Source of the DNA: Amphritea atlantica
Lineage (GTDB): Bacteria; Pseudomonadota; Gammaproteobacteria; Pseudomonadales; Balneatricaceae
Reading direction: 5' to 3'
Length of the DNA stretch: 64,000 nt
NCBI GenBank assembly: GCA_024397875.1
Contig: CP073344.1
Span: 1,665,001 to 1,729,000 of the forward strand
Below are positions 42,457 to 51,671 of this stretch, piece after piece (positions within the stretch are counted from its first letter, which is position 1; the number at the start of each line of letters is the position of its first letter). A program made the position numbers and the translations under genes. Below the pieces are notes generated by a model. That model searched no databases. It was not told where the DNA came from and saw only the letters and a program-made list of their open reading frames with translations.

Positions 42457-42560
42457 CATTTCTGTATCAACAGGTACGGGCTCTTTTAAATCAATAATTA
42501 ACTTTTACTTGTTGGGTTAAGTGTTTGTAATATAATTATTAATTAATGATGGTGGTTAAT

Positions 42561-43193
42561 ATGATTTTGTACGATTACTGTCGCTCTTCAGCGGCTTATC
42601 GTGTCCGTATCGCGCTTAATCTTAAACACGTTGAATATCAGCAGGTACCGATCAGTTTGCTCGCAGGTGAGCAGCGTTCAGCTGATTATCTGGCCAGAAA
42701 TCCGCAAGGACTGGTTCCTGCGTTGCAGGATGGGGAGTTGCTGTTAACCCAGTCGCTGGCGATCTGTGAATACCTGGATGAGACCTGTGCCAATGCTCAG
42801 CCCCTGTTACCGGAAAACAGCGGCGACAGAGCTATCGTGAGGGCCATGGCGCAACTGGTGGCCTGTGATATTCACCCGGTTAATAATCTGCGCATGCTTA
42901 ACTACCTGGTGTCTGAATTAGGTGCCAGCGATGCACAGAAGACGCAGTGGTACCGGCACTGGATTTATCAGGGGTTTAATGCCCTGGAACAGACACTCAG
43001 CGACACCGCCGGTGAATATAGTTTTGGTAACACAGTGACTCTGGCAGATCTTTGTCTGGTTCCGCAGGTGTTTAATGCCAACCGGTTCAAGTGTAATCTC
43101 GACAGTTATCCCAATATCGTCCGGGTTAATGAGAACTGCTTAAAGCTCAGGGCATTTGCCGATGCTCATCCCGATCTGCAACCGGGTGCTTAA
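42561..43193 (+). CDS. maiA: Maleylacetoacetate isomerase (zeta-class GST)
   Basis: 210 residues from the ATG at 42561 (GATGGTGG ahead); an ATG at 42546 in frame lacks a ribosome site. Glutathione transferase fold with YDYCRSSAAYRVRIALN, the zeta-class SSxxxRVRIAL signature, and NPQGLVPALQDGELLLTQS. Isomerises maleylacetoacetate or maleylpyruvate with glutathione in tyrosine or gentisate breakdown. No homogentisate or fumarylacetoacetase gene is adjacent, so the precise substrate is inferred from family alone. Confidence 0.85.
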   Translation: MILYDYCRSSAAYRVRIALNLKHVEYQQVPISLLAGEQRSADYLARNPQGLVPALQDGELLLTQSLAICEYLDETCANAQPLLPENSGDRAIVRAMAQLVACDIHPVNNLRMLNYLVSELGASDAQKTQWYRHWIYQGFNALEQTLSDTAGEYSFGNTVTLADLCLVPQVFNANRFKCNLDSYPNIVRVNENCLKLRAFADAHPDLQPGA

Positions 43194-43198
43194 AAAGA

Positions 43199-43216
43199 AG
43201 GCCGCGGATGCGGCCT
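43199..43216. terminator. Converging terminator between maiA and EAL-HDOD gene
   Basis: AGGCCGC (43199-43205), GGAT loop, GCGGCCT (43210-43216). On the minus strand it is followed by TCTTTTT, so it mainly ends the EAL-HDOD transcript; on the plus strand there is no T run. Confidence 0.7.
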
Positions 43217-43247
43217 GTGTCTGGAGATAAACAGAGGGCTGGATCTG

Positions 43248-44486
43248 TCAGTCAAGGTCGTTGAGTGCCTGCATCGCTTCTTTACTCCAGTCCAGCGCTT
43301 TGCGATAGCTGCTTTCATAGAGGTTAGAATCGAAATCGGTGGGCAGCAGATCCCAGTCACCGGCTTCGTAGTTGCCGACAAACATCAGTGTTTCACCCAT
43401 ATCTCCTGCGTTAAGGAGGATCGCATTTTTGATTTCGTCACTTAGCGGAACCTCTCTGAGCATCGATTCGCGATCGATATCCAGCAGCAGATGCAGGTTG
43501 GACATCATACCGGTCATGAAATAGCTGCCCGGGTTGCTGCGTTTAGTCGCCAGTGCGATCTCTTCACACATTCGTCCGCGGACCAGCAGGCCGCGGCAGA
43601 TCTCTTCCGGTTTACCGCTCTGATTGTTCAGTGCGATCAGAGTGGCCCACTTGCGTATCTGTGTCATTCCCAGCATGACGACGGCCTCAGTCAGGGATTC
43701 AACCTTACGGACCAGAGAGTAGGCTGCAGAGTTAACGATGCGCAGGAGTTTATAGGTCAGTACCGGATCGCGAATAATCAGATGTTCAAGGCGTTCTGGC
43801 GTGGTATTGGGATTCTGGAGTTCCTGAACCAGTTCAAACAGTGTTGCCTGGTTGGGGTCAACTTTTTTGCCTTTAACCAGTTTGGGTTTACTGAGAAAGT
43901 GTCCCTGAAACAGTTTAAAACCGAGTTTATTACACTCTTCAAGCATCTCAACGGTCTGGATTTTTTCCGCCAGCAGGGTGACCTTGAAGGGCGTCAGCAG
44001 GCGTACCTGTTCTGCAACCTCTTCAAAGCTCATATTCTGAACATCTACTTTTACAATATGAGCCATCTTTAACAGGGGTTCATATTGGGGTTTATAGGTG
44101 AAATGATCCAGAGCAATCCGGTAGCCCGCCTTAACAAGGTGGTATATAGCAACGATTACTTCACGATCTATTTTAATGTTCTGATGAATTTCCAGCACGA
44201 TATTTTTGCGCGGTAACTCTGGAAAATCGTCAGAGACCAGTAGGTCACGACTGAGATTGATAAACGCGGGTACCCGCTTAAGCTCACCCTGATCTGAGAT
44301 GCTGGTGTAGGAGTTGAGGATTACCTCACTGGTGCTGCCTGAATTGCGAAACAGACCGTTCTCTGAGCCCTGCTCATCCCGGTAGAGCAGTTCATAAGCT
44401 ACAACCCTCTGGGTGCGATCAAAGATCGGCTGTCGGGCCATCAGAACTTGTGAATCTGATGTGGTTTCCATATAGGTGTTTTCCAT
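43248..44486 (-). CDS. EAL-HDOD (YuxH-type) signalling protein
   Basis: 412 residues. N-terminal EAL-like domain (LMARQPIFDRTQRVVAYELLYR) with the EAL catalytic motif degraded to ELL, so phosphodiesterase activity is unlikely; C-terminal HDOD domain (about 200-390; LIIRDPVLTYKLLRIVNSAAYS). Such proteins act as c-di-GMP-linked signal transducers, for example CdgJ in Vibrio motility. Single gene. The start is not certain; METTSDSQ five residues downstream is an alternative. Confidence 0.9.
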   Translation of the reverse strand: MENTYMETTSDSQVLMARQPIFDRTQRVVAYELLYRDEQGSENGLFRNSGSTSEVILNSYTSISDQGELKRVPAFINLSRDLLVSDDFPELPRKNIVLEIHQNIKIDREVIVAIYHLVKAGYRIALDHFTYKPQYEPLLKMAHIVKVDVQNMSFEEVAEQVRLLTPFKVTLLAEKIQTVEMLEECNKLGFKLFQGHFLSKPKLVKGKKVDPNQATLFELVQELQNPNTTPERLEHLIIRDPVLTYKLLRIVNSAAYSLVRKVESLTEAVVMLGMTQIRKWATLIALNNQSGKPEEICRGLLVRGRMCEEIALATKRSNPGSYFMTGMMSNLHLLLDIDRESMLREVPLSDEIKNAILLNAGDMGETLMFVGNYEAGDWDLLPTDFDSNLYESSYRKALDWSKEAMQALNDLD

Positions 44487-44645
44487 TTAAAACTGCTTTT
44501 GACGTAAGCATATAATTAGCGGCGTCTATTGTCAGCCGCCTTTATCACCATTACAAGTAATCAGATATTAGATAAACAGCAAAACAAGTCGCTGTTTTCT
44601 ATGCTACAGGTATAATGTTGCTCCCTGATTTAGCAGACTGTGATT

Positions 44646-45602
44646 ATGAGTACAATTAACTGGTTCCCGGGCCATATGCATAAAGCCCGCAAAGAGATCG
44701 CCCAGGTGATGGATGAGATCGATGTGGTGATTGAAGTTCTTGATGCGCGTCTGCCTGTGTCCAGTGAAAATCCGATGGTGTCTCAGCTGCGAAAAGGGAC
44801 GCCGGTTATCAAACTGCTTAATAAAAGCGATCTGGCTGACCCGGCCCGTACTCAGGAGTGGGTCGATTTTTATAATAGTCTGCCGGACACGCAGGCGCTG
44901 ATGATCGACTATTCGCAGAAAAAGCTGATCAGTAGCATACCTGACCTGTGTAATAAGCTGGTGCCTTCGCGGAGTAATAATGGCCGTCAGGTGCGGGCGA
45001 TGATTATGGGGATTCCCAATGTAGGGAAGTCCACCATGATTAATGCCCTGCTGGGTAAGAAAATCGCCAAAGTGGGTAACGAGCCGGCAGTAACAAAGGG
45101 TCAGAAGCGTTTTACGCTGCGCAACGGTATGGCGTTATCAGATACGCCGGGTATGCTCTGGCCAAAGATTGAAGATGTCGACTCCGGCTACCGGCTGGCG
45201 GCCAGTGGTGCTATCAAAAACACCGCAATCGAGTTTGAAGATGTTGCCCTTTATGCCGCTGACTTTTTGCTTAGGGACTATCCGCAATTGTTGCTGGATC
45301 GTTATAAACTGAAACAGTTACCGGAGCGGGGAGATCTGCTGCTTGAAGCCATCGGCCGCAAGCGGGGAGGGCTGAGACCCGGTGGCGTTATCGATATGCA
45401 TAAAGCTTCAGAGATATTGCTCAACGAGTTGCGCGGTGGGCAGCTGGGTCAGATAACTTACGAATCCGTGGGCGAATGGCTGGAAAAGTGGGAGCAGCAA
45501 AGGCTTGAAGCTGAACGCCTCGAGCTTGAAAGAGAAGAACAGGAACGGTTAGAAGCAGAGTCACAGAGTGATCGCTCGGCTCACCGTAATAAAGGTAATT
45601 GA
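44646..45602 (+). CDS. YlqF/RbgA-type ribosome biogenesis GTPase
   Basis: 318 residues, circularly permuted GTPase: G4 LLNKSDLAD comes first, then G1 GIPNVGKST and G3 DTPGM. The N-terminal INWFPGHMHKARKEI is the YlqF hallmark. The Gram-positive homologue RbgA matures the 50S subunit. The C-terminal 40 residues are a Glu/Gln/Arg-rich helix. A GTG six bases upstream is in frame, but the ATG at 44646 is preferred. The following gene starts 1 base after the stop. Confidence 0.9.
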   Translation: MSTINWFPGHMHKARKEIAQVMDEIDVVIEVLDARLPVSSENPMVSQLRKGTPVIKLLNKSDLADPARTQEWVDFYNSLPDTQALMIDYSQKKLISSIPDLCNKLVPSRSNNGRQVRAMIMGIPNVGKSTMINALLGKKIAKVGNEPAVTKGQKRFTLRNGMALSDTPGMLWPKIEDVDSGYRLAASGAIKNTAIEFEDVALYAADFLLRDYPQLLLDRYKLKQLPERGDLLLEAIGRKRGGLRPGGVIDMHKASEILLNELRGGQLGQITYESVGEWLEKWEQQRLEAERLELEREEQERLEAESQSDRSAHRNKGN

Positions 45603-45603
45603 A

Positions 45604-45879
45604 ATGTCACGTATAAAGAAAAAACGCACCTCGCCAAAACCAATTTTTCTGGATATTCCGCGTCGTAGCGAGAAACTGGCTGATCCCGATAGCTATGAAA
45701 GCCGCAAGCGCCGCAATCAGGAACAGAAGAAGAAACATAAGTCGGTGTATGAAAAAGCCCGCGAAGCTGAGCTGGCAGCAGAGTCCGCTCAACAACAGCG
45801 CGATACCCCCCTGGCGGACAAGATTCGTCGACTGAAGCGCGCTGAAGAGGCTCGTAAAGCGGCCGCAGAGGAGAAATAA
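45604..45879 (+). CDS. Small basic helical protein, unknown function
   Basis: 91 residues from the ATG at 45604 (AAAGG upstream). The N-terminus is strongly basic (MSRIKKKRTSPKP), followed by a predicted single long charged helix rich in Lys, Arg, Glu and Ala. No family is recognised. Its position immediately after the YlqF GTPase gene suggests translation from the same mRNA and possibly a ribosome- or RNA-related role, which is only inference. Confidence 0.7.
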   Translation: MSRIKKKRTSPKPIFLDIPRRSEKLADPDSYESRKRRNQEQKKKHKSVYEKAREAELAAESAQQQRDTPLADKIRRLKRAEEARKAAAEEK

Positions 45880-45887
45880 ATCCCTGT

Positions 45888-45967
45888 CGGAGTTTGATCT
45901 CCGCTAAAGCGTCATCTACGTTTACTGGTGCCTGCAGATAAACTGCAGGCGGTAAACGGAGATCAGA
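45888..45967 (+). promoter_or_regulatory. Structured leader that can mask the CDGSH ribosome site
   Basis: CGGAG (45888-45892) can pair with CTCCG (45899-45903). Alternatively TTTGATCTCCG (45893-45903) pairs with CGGAGATCAGA (45957-45967; ten Watson-Crick pairs and one G-U), burying the GGAG ribosome site at 45958-45961. Between them a long hairpin forms (GCCTGCAG 45930-45937 with CTGCAGGC 45943-45950, extended by TTTAC/GTAAA). The two arrangements are mutually exclusive, as in a translational switch. Confidence 0.5.
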
Positions 45968-45969
45968 CT

Positions 45970-46218
45970 ATGACTCATGCTGATGTTCATCGTGCAGGCA
46001 ACGCGCCTGCCAGGGTTGACCTGATAGAGGGCGAGACTTATTGCTGGTGCGCCTGTGGTCGTTCTGCTAATCAGCCTTTCTGTGATGGTTCTCACCAGGG
46101 TACCGGGCTGGATCCGGTGGTATTTATCGCCCGCAAAAGTGAAACTGTATTGCTCTGCCGCTGTAAACAAACAGGTACACCCCCCCTCTGTGACGGCAGT
46201 CACAATAAGAGCCAATAG
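45970..46218 (+). CDS. Double CDGSH iron-sulfur protein
   Basis: 82 residues from the ATG at 45970, which has GGAG 8 bases upstream. Two CDGSH zinc-finger-like 2Fe-2S motifs: CWCACG with PFCDGSHQG, and CRCKQTG with PLCDGSHN; each has the C-x-C...C-x3-H ligand set of the mitoNEET family. Small soluble redox or cluster-transfer protein. Single gene with an unusual structured leader. Confidence 0.92.
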   Translation: MTHADVHRAGNAPARVDLIEGETYCWCACGRSANQPFCDGSHQGTGLDPVVFIARKSETVLLCRCKQTGTPPLCDGSHNKSQ

Positions 46219-46282
46219 TACTCGCTAGAGTTTTCCTGACTGGGTACAATGCGGTTCTTTTTTCTAGCAGGAATAGTTTACC

Positions 46283-47461
46283 TTGCAACAGGTTGATGTG
46301 GTGATAATAGGTGCCGGAGCCTCTGGTCTGATGTGTGCTGCTACAGCAGGCTACCGGGGACGGTCGGTTCTGCTGCTGGAGCATACCGGCAAAATTGGCC
46401 GGAAGATTCTGATGTCCGGTGGTGGCCGCTGTAATTTCACTAATATGCACAACAGTCCGGCTAATTTTCTCTCGCAAAATCCCCATTTCTGTAAATCGGC
46501 GTTGAGTCGCTACACCGCACAGGATTTTATCGATCTGGTTGATCGTCACGGTGTGGAGTATCACGAGAAAACCCTGGGGCAACTGTTCTGCAACGAATCC
46601 AGCAAAGAGATACTGCAGGTTTTACTGACTGAGTGTGACTGGGCGGGGGTTGAGATTAAAACCGAAACCCAGGTGCATAAACTACAGCAAACCGATAACG
46701 GTTTTCAGTTGCAAACCACCTTGGGGAATATTGCGGCAAAATCCGTGGTTGTCGCCACCGGTGGTCTGTCTATTCCAAATGGTGGGGCAACCAGCTTTGC
46801 CTACGATATAGCTGAACAGTTCTCCCTCAGCGTTTTACCACGATCAGCCGCACTGGTTCCCTTTACCCTGCAACCGAAAGATAAAGAGCAGCTCAGTGAG
46901 TTGTCCGGTGTCTCTCACCGGGTGCGGGCGAGCATCGGCAAAACCAGCTTTGTCGAAATGATGCTGTTTACCCATCGTGGCCTGAGTGGTCCTGCGATGC
47001 TGCAGATCTCGAACTACTGGCAGCCGGGTATGGAGGTTGAGATCGATCTGTTTCCCGACTTTGATCTGCTTGAGTGGCTCAAAGAACAGCGTGATAGCCG
47101 GCCTAAGGCCGAGATTACCACTATTATGGCGCAGCAGATGAGTAAGCGTATGGCGCAAATACTCTGCACAAAGTTTGAATTAACGGGCGTTATGGGTAAT
47201 TTTTCCAATAAACAGCTGGAAGCCATCGCCTCTGCATTTCATAACTGGACGGTAAAGCCGTCGGGTACCGAGGGCTACCGTACGGCGGAAGTTACACTGG
47301 GCGGTATCGATACCGATGCGATCAACCAGAAAACCATGGAGGCAAAAACACTTCCTGGCCTCTATTTCATTGGCGAGTGCCTGGATGTCACCGGACACTT
47401 AGGTGGCCACAACTTCCAGTGGGCCTGGGCTTCGGGTGTTGCCGCAGGGCAGGCGGTTTAG
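46283..47461 (+). CDS. YhiN/HI0933-family flavoprotein
   Basis: 392 residues, start TTG with AGCAGGAA upstream. N-terminal FAD motif VVIIGAGASGLMCAATAGYRG, then the family signature GGGRCNFTN near residue 50, and C-terminal ECLDVTGHLGGHNFQWAWASG. HI0933-like proteins are FAD enzymes of uncertain function (BaiN is a bile-acid relative). Single gene. Confidence 0.9.
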   Translation: MQQVDVVIIGAGASGLMCAATAGYRGRSVLLLEHTGKIGRKILMSGGGRCNFTNMHNSPANFLSQNPHFCKSALSRYTAQDFIDLVDRHGVEYHEKTLGQLFCNESSKEILQVLLTECDWAGVEIKTETQVHKLQQTDNGFQLQTTLGNIAAKSVVVATGGLSIPNGGATSFAYDIAEQFSLSVLPRSAALVPFTLQPKDKEQLSELSGVSHRVRASIGKTSFVEMMLFTHRGLSGPAMLQISNYWQPGMEVEIDLFPDFDLLEWLKEQRDSRPKAEITTIMAQQMSKRMAQILCTKFELTGVMGNFSNKQLEAIASAFHNWTVKPSGTEGYRTAEVTLGGIDTDAINQKTMEAKTLPGLYFIGECLDVTGHLGGHNFQWAWASGVAAGQAV

Positions 47462-47495
47462 TGTATTGGGGTATTAAAAACGAAGACTATTGGCG

Positions 47496-49154
47496 TTACA
47501 GAGCAGCGCTAGTGACTTCCTTTTTTGAACGTTTTTGCTCATACATGCGTTTATCTGCCAAGGACAAACACTCAGATAAGTTGTCAGATTCATGGCTGTT
47601 TGCAATCCCATAACTTAAGCTTGCTTGTTGCCAGCCGGCCTGCATTAACTCTTGCTCGGTTTGAGCGATGAGTTGCGAGATTTTTGTCAGCAGGTTTTTA
47701 TCATTCTGTTTTCTAACTATTAGCCAGATAAATTCATCGCCACCCGTTCGAAAGACTTCACCGATTCCCTTCAGCTTACGCTGCATTATGTCTGCAGATT
47801 CAATTAAAAACCTATCGCCTTGTTCGTGTCCTAGTGTGTCATTCAACTGTTTGAAACCGTCAAAATCGATGAAGGTTAGATAATAAGGTGAAGATAACTT
47901 ACTTAACCTTTCACTAAATAAGTGACGGTTACCGACATTGGTTAATGGATCTATCCGCGAGAGAGTGTAACTGCGGTAATATTCCTTCTGCTGAATGTGA
48001 ATCCATTCAGATAAAGACAACAAAATACAGATACAATCAACCGTTAAAGCCAGCAATACAACGAGCTCAGGCAATAGGTCCCCGTTTACCTGTTTGGTAT
48101 GTGAAAGCACGTAGTACCCCAAAGCCAGGCCATAGGTCAGATTTCCCGCCAAATAATATTTAGCACGAAAGTCACTTTTCCCCAGCATAAAGAAGCCAAT
48201 ACTGACTGATATGGGAATCCAAAAGGCCGCAATTATGTGTGAAATCAAGTAACTGGATGCAAACGGTAACACCCACATCAATATGCCCAGAGCAACGCTG
48301 GTGATGGAAACACCGTGCAAAAATCTGCTTAGTCTTAAATAGTCTTGCGGGCAGTTAAATAACATTTTGGTGAACAGGCTTGCAGCAGCAATGGCAAAGG
48401 GGAAAATCAGTATGCCTGCATAAGCAGGGTTAATTGCTGAAATGTTAAACAGATAACCCAGTTGCCCCGATGCTGCAAACCAGCCAAGGCCATGCAAGCC
48501 CACATAACCAGCGCATGCCAGAATGATCATTTGTCGAGTGCGTACATAGGTGAAAACAGCTATCACAGCCAAAGTTAACATCACTGCAATGCTGATAGCT
48601 GTCAGTATATTGTCCTTAAATTGTTGATAATAAAACTTAGATTCAGGTATTAACCTGACCGTTACCGGGACGGCAAATCGCTTAGCTTCAATATAAATCC
48701 ACAGTTCAACGGTGTCTCCACTCTCAATAAAGAGCGGAAAAACTTGCGCATGAGCTAACTTAGGATTGGCCGTGGAGCGTTGGCTAAAGTTTGCCTGATC
48801 AACCACATCATTGGTAGTGCTTTGCCAATAGGCCAGGCCCTGGTCCAGATAGTTAGCATGTAGATTAACAAACCATAGTTTTCCGGCATTGCTGGCATTG
48901 CGAATAACGAATTTGGTGACAAAAGCCCCGTGCATGCCGATGGTGGAATCTACCGTTGGCGAAGCATGATAGAGGTGCTTGATATCTGAAAGCGTTGAGG
49001 GGGTGGGAGCTGAATTAACACGTCTCCAGAAATTAAGCTCTTCTATTGCGGATGTTTGTTGCTGAGACAAGGAAATTGGGTCTTGGGCATAACATGTGCC
49101 ACTGTTTAGCATAATGACCAGCACACTGAACAGCACTACAAATCCATGTTTCAT
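47496..49154 (-). CDS. Membrane-bound diguanylate cyclase (7TMR-DISM type)
   Basis: 552 residues from the ATG at 49154 (AAGGAT upstream); the longer frame starts at a TTG. Signal peptide (about 1-24), a periplasmic 7TMR-DISMED2-like sensor domain (about 40-180), seven hydrophobic helices (about 190-390), and a cytosolic GGDEF domain with RTGGDEF and SRIDPLTNVGNRHLF. The catalytic motif is intact, so c-di-GMP synthesis is expected; the extracellular ligand is unknown, though such sensors often bind carbohydrates. No RxxD inhibitory site is obvious just before GGDEF. Confidence 0.92.
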   Translation of the reverse strand: MKHGFVVLFSVLVIMLNSGTCYAQDPISLSQQQTSAIEELNFWRRVNSAPTPSTLSDIKHLYHASPTVDSTIGMHGAFVTKFVIRNASNAGKLWFVNLHANYLDQGLAYWQSTTNDVVDQANFSQRSTANPKLAHAQVFPLFIESGDTVELWIYIEAKRFAVPVTVRLIPESKFYYQQFKDNILTAISIAVMLTLAVIAVFTYVRTRQMIILACAGYVGLHGLGWFAASGQLGYLFNISAINPAYAGILIFPFAIAAASLFTKMLFNCPQDYLRLSRFLHGVSITSVALGILMWVLPFASSYLISHIIAAFWIPISVSIGFFMLGKSDFRAKYYLAGNLTYGLALGYYVLSHTKQVNGDLLPELVVLLALTVDCICILLSLSEWIHIQQKEYYRSYTLSRIDPLTNVGNRHLFSERLSKLSSPYYLTFIDFDGFKQLNDTLGHEQGDRFLIESADIMQRKLKGIGEVFRTGGDEFIWLIVRKQNDKNLLTKISQLIAQTEQELMQAGWQQASLSYGIANSHESDNLSECLSLADKRMYEQKRSKKEVTSAAL

Positions 49155-49314
49155 TTGCGATTCAATATCCTTATTCCAGAAAAACAATTATTGCTCATAG
49201 GGCCTTGGTCTACAAGTGAGTTTCAGGTATTTCAAGCGGATGACATTAGTTTTAAAGGCCCGGACGTTCGGAATTAGTTTGCTCAGAATAGGCTACTGGG
49301 GGAACTATTATTCA

Positions 49315-50196
49315 TCAGTCTCCAAGCCCCGATAGTAAATGTTCCAAAAACACTTTCACTTTCTCCAGTGGGTATTTTCTCCCCGAGTAAAATGCGTATA
49401 GCACAAGGTCTTCCGGTTCGCTGTTAAGGTCAATTTGGATAAGAGAGCCGTTGTCTATTTCTGCCTGGCATGCATGAGTGGGTAAGATGGCAAAGCCCAG
49501 TCCTTTCAGTGCGGCTGTTTTGGCCATGTTACCACTGTTGACCTTATAGCTGGACTGCACCTGAATGGTCTGGTTCTGTTTAAATCGCCAGGGCATTCCC
49601 TGTAGTACAGAGAGACTGGTTATACAGGGCATTTTGCGCAGTTCATCCAGAGAGTGTGGCAATGGATGATGTTCAAGTAACCGGGGTGCGACAACCACGC
49701 AACTTGACCAGCGCAGTATCTCCTTCGCGACCCAGCCAGAATCTTCCAATGGGCCACGGCCAAAGCGCAGCACCAGATCGAACCCCTCTAACATACCTTC
49801 CGTCGGGTTTAACTGGGTATCACAGCTAAGCTTTATTTTCGGGTGAAGCGAGCAAAAGTCAGCGATGCTTTCAGCCAGAAAGGGGAGATCAGGCATGATG
49901 ATTTTAAGGTGGCCAGACAGGCTGTCGCCCTGCAGAGAAACATCTTCAAGTACATCATTCATTGCCTGAATGAGGGGGGTAATGGAACGGTAAAGCTGGT
50001 TACCTGCAGCGGTTGGGATCATCTTGCGTGTGGTGCGCTCCAATAATCGCACATTTAACTGCTGCTCTAATAAGGCGACATGGCGACTGACGTTAGATGT
50101 TGGCAGTTGCAGTTGATCTGCCGCCAGCTTGAAGCTCAGCTGTTGATATACCGTCTGGAAGCTGAGTAGCCATCGAAGTTCGATTTTATCAATCAT
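49315..50196 (-). CDS. LysR-type transcriptional regulator
   Basis: 293 residues. HTH IELRWLLSFQTVYQQLSFKL with AADQLQLPTSNVSRHVALLE, then a LysR effector domain. AaeR-like subgroup. Divergent from a FAD monooxygenase gene across about 100 bases that contain the inverted repeat TGGG-N8-CCCA (50213-50228), a LysR-box candidate, so it probably controls the monooxygenase. Confidence 0.9.
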   Translation of the reverse strand: MIDKIELRWLLSFQTVYQQLSFKLAADQLQLPTSNVSRHVALLEQQLNVRLLERTTRKMIPTAAGNQLYRSITPLIQAMNDVLEDVSLQGDSLSGHLKIIMPDLPFLAESIADFCSLHPKIKLSCDTQLNPTEGMLEGFDLVLRFGRGPLEDSGWVAKEILRWSSCVVVAPRLLEHHPLPHSLDELRKMPCITSLSVLQGMPWRFKQNQTIQVQSSYKVNSGNMAKTAALKGLGFAILPTHACQAEIDNGSLIQIDLNSEPEDLVLYAFYSGRKYPLEKVKVFLEHLLSGLGD

Positions 50197-50212
50197 TAAT
50201 TAACTCATTAAA

Positions 50213-50228
50213 TGGGATTAATAACCCA
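50213..50228. promoter_or_regulatory. Candidate LysR box
   Basis: TGGG-N8-CCCA inverted repeat with an AT-rich centre, inside the divergent LysR/monooxygenase promoter region and 17 bases upstream of the LysR start codon. Confidence 0.45.
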
Positions 50229-50300
50229 ATAATACCTTATTTATCCTGAATGATGGCTTTGTGACAATCACTACCCAGTTTAACTAACGAGGTAGTGCAG

Positions 50301-51419
50301 ATGAGCAACATCGATCGAATCGCCATTGTCGGAGCAGGCGTTGCCGGGATGGCGCTGGCGATACTAGCCGCAAAGCAGGGTTATCAGGTGAGTCTGTATG
50401 AGCGTAATAGTCAGGTCTCATCCATGGGGGCGGGTGTCACTTTATGGCCAAACGCCGTTTATATTCTGCAGCAGATGGGGTTGGAAAAAGAGCTGAAGCA
50501 TCTGGGTGGAGCCCCCCGTTTTATGCGTCAGTTTAATCAGCAGGGAGTCCTGTTGGGTGAGCTTGATATTGAGACTATGAATAGTCTGAGTGGCTTTATC
50601 AGTGTGACGGTATTACGCCGGGATCTTATGAGCATACTGGACAGCGCGTTAGATGACCTGGGTGTTGAGAGACAGTTCAATTGCACTATAACGCCGCAGG
50701 CTATTGAAGGATTAAAGCAAACCTTTGATCTGGTGGTTGGAGCCGATGGGCGAATGCACACGGTGGTGCGTCAGGTCTTATATCAGGGAAAGATAACTCC
50801 CCGTTATCAGGGTTTCATCAATATTATTGGTATCAGTCAGGTGGAGGAGGGGGCTTTAGATGAAGCCATTCATGATTTTCGTGGCTTTGGTGAGCGCTTT
50901 GGCATTGTTCCGGTTACTCCCGGTGTCTGTTATTGGGCTGCCGCATGGAGCACGCCTATGGATAAAGAGCGGCCTTTATCTGCCTGGTATGAAGAGATGC
51001 ACCGGCGTTTTATGAACTGGCCTGGTCCGGTACAGCGTGTGCTGAAGTCTTATGATAAAACATCACTCAGGCGCATTTTTGTTCATGATCTTGATCCGCT
51101 GCCATATTGGCATAAGGGCAGCGTTTTAATGATTGGAGATGCCGCCCATGCATCTTTGCCGACTTCAGGGCAGGGTGCGTGTCAGGCGTTGGAAGATGCA
51201 TGGCATCTTGTCCGGATTCTGGCTGAACAGGATGAGCTGAATACAGCCCTGACAGCTTTTTATCAACGACGTATCGCCAAGACGTCTGCCGCACAAGCGG
51301 CTGGAAGACAGTTAGCACAGGGGATATTTTCAGCCCTTTCTGAGCCTCCTGCGTCTGTTTCAGGTATTTCGGTTGAGCAGTTAACTCAGTTCTGGATGCA
51401 GGGATTAGAGGTTGAGTAA
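50301..51419 (+). CDS. FAD-dependent aromatic-type monooxygenase
   Basis: 372 residues from the ATG at 50301 (CGAGG upstream). p-Hydroxybenzoate hydroxylase-like fold: GAGVAGMALAILAAKQGYQV, an ERN after the second strand, DLVVGADGRMHTVVR and GDAAHASLPTSGQGACQALEDA. Uses NAD(P)H and O2 to hydroxylate an unknown substrate; relatives include salicylate and 6-hydroxynicotinate monooxygenases. Likely controlled by the divergent LysR protein. Confidence 0.9.
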   Translation: MSNIDRIAIVGAGVAGMALAILAAKQGYQVSLYERNSQVSSMGAGVTLWPNAVYILQQMGLEKELKHLGGAPRFMRQFNQQGVLLGELDIETMNSLSGFISVTVLRRDLMSILDSALDDLGVERQFNCTITPQAIEGLKQTFDLVVGADGRMHTVVRQVLYQGKITPRYQGFINIIGISQVEEGALDEAIHDFRGFGERFGIVPVTPGVCYWAAAWSTPMDKERPLSAWYEEMHRRFMNWPGPVQRVLKSYDKTSLRRIFVHDLDPLPYWHKGSVLMIGDAAHASLPTSGQGACQALEDAWHLVRILAEQDELNTALTAFYQRRIAKTSAAQAAGRQLAQGIFSALSEPPASVSGISVEQLTQFWMQGLEVE

Positions 51420-51467
51420 CGGTAGTTTGCCGTTGACCGTTGTCGTATTCTTTTCTGCTGTGGAACC

Positions 51468-51495
51468 TTGACTCAGTGTATGCTTCTGCTAGATT
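51468..51495 (+). promoter_or_regulatory. Sigma-70 promoter of the rsgA-like gene
   Basis: TTGACT (51468-51473), 16-bp spacer, TAGATT (51490-51495). It would give a leader of about 170 bases before the rsgA-like ATG. Confidence 0.55.
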
Positions 51496-51523
51496 GAAAT
51501 CTCTTTATGAATAACACACCGCT

Positions 51524-51570
51524 GGAGGGTACAGATGATTGTAGTCAAAACCTTCCGGGCAGTCTGCTGA
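51524..51570 (+). CDS. 11-codon candidate leader peptide
   Basis: A strong ribosome site GGAGGG (51524-51529) precedes, by 5 bases, an 11-codon frame at 51535-51570 (MIVVKTFRAVC, stop TGA). Its last codons run through the 5' arm of the first hairpin of the leader. Too short to be recognised as any family; the SD strength and placement make translation plausible. Confidence 0.5.
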
Positions 51571-51666
51571 ACTCAGTTATACTGATTTCTCTGCCCGGTT
51601 ACTGAACCGGGGCTCTTCCGCCCCTATGAATTAATTTCAGGGCGCTACTCAGGTATGCGTCAGGGG
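51555..51666 (+). promoter_or_regulatory. Attenuator-like leader of the rsgA-like gene
   Basis: Overlapping stems: CCGGGCAG (51555-51562) with CTGCCCGG (51591-51598); CCCGGTT (51594-51600) with AACCGGG (51605-51611); GGGGC (51609-51613) with GCCCC (51620-51624). Each stem shares bases with the next, so they are mutually exclusive. CCCCT (51621-51625) is also complementary to AGGGG (51662-51666), the ribosome site of the gene. No U run follows, so control would be translational. Confidence 0.5.
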
Positions 51667-51671
51667 TTCTT

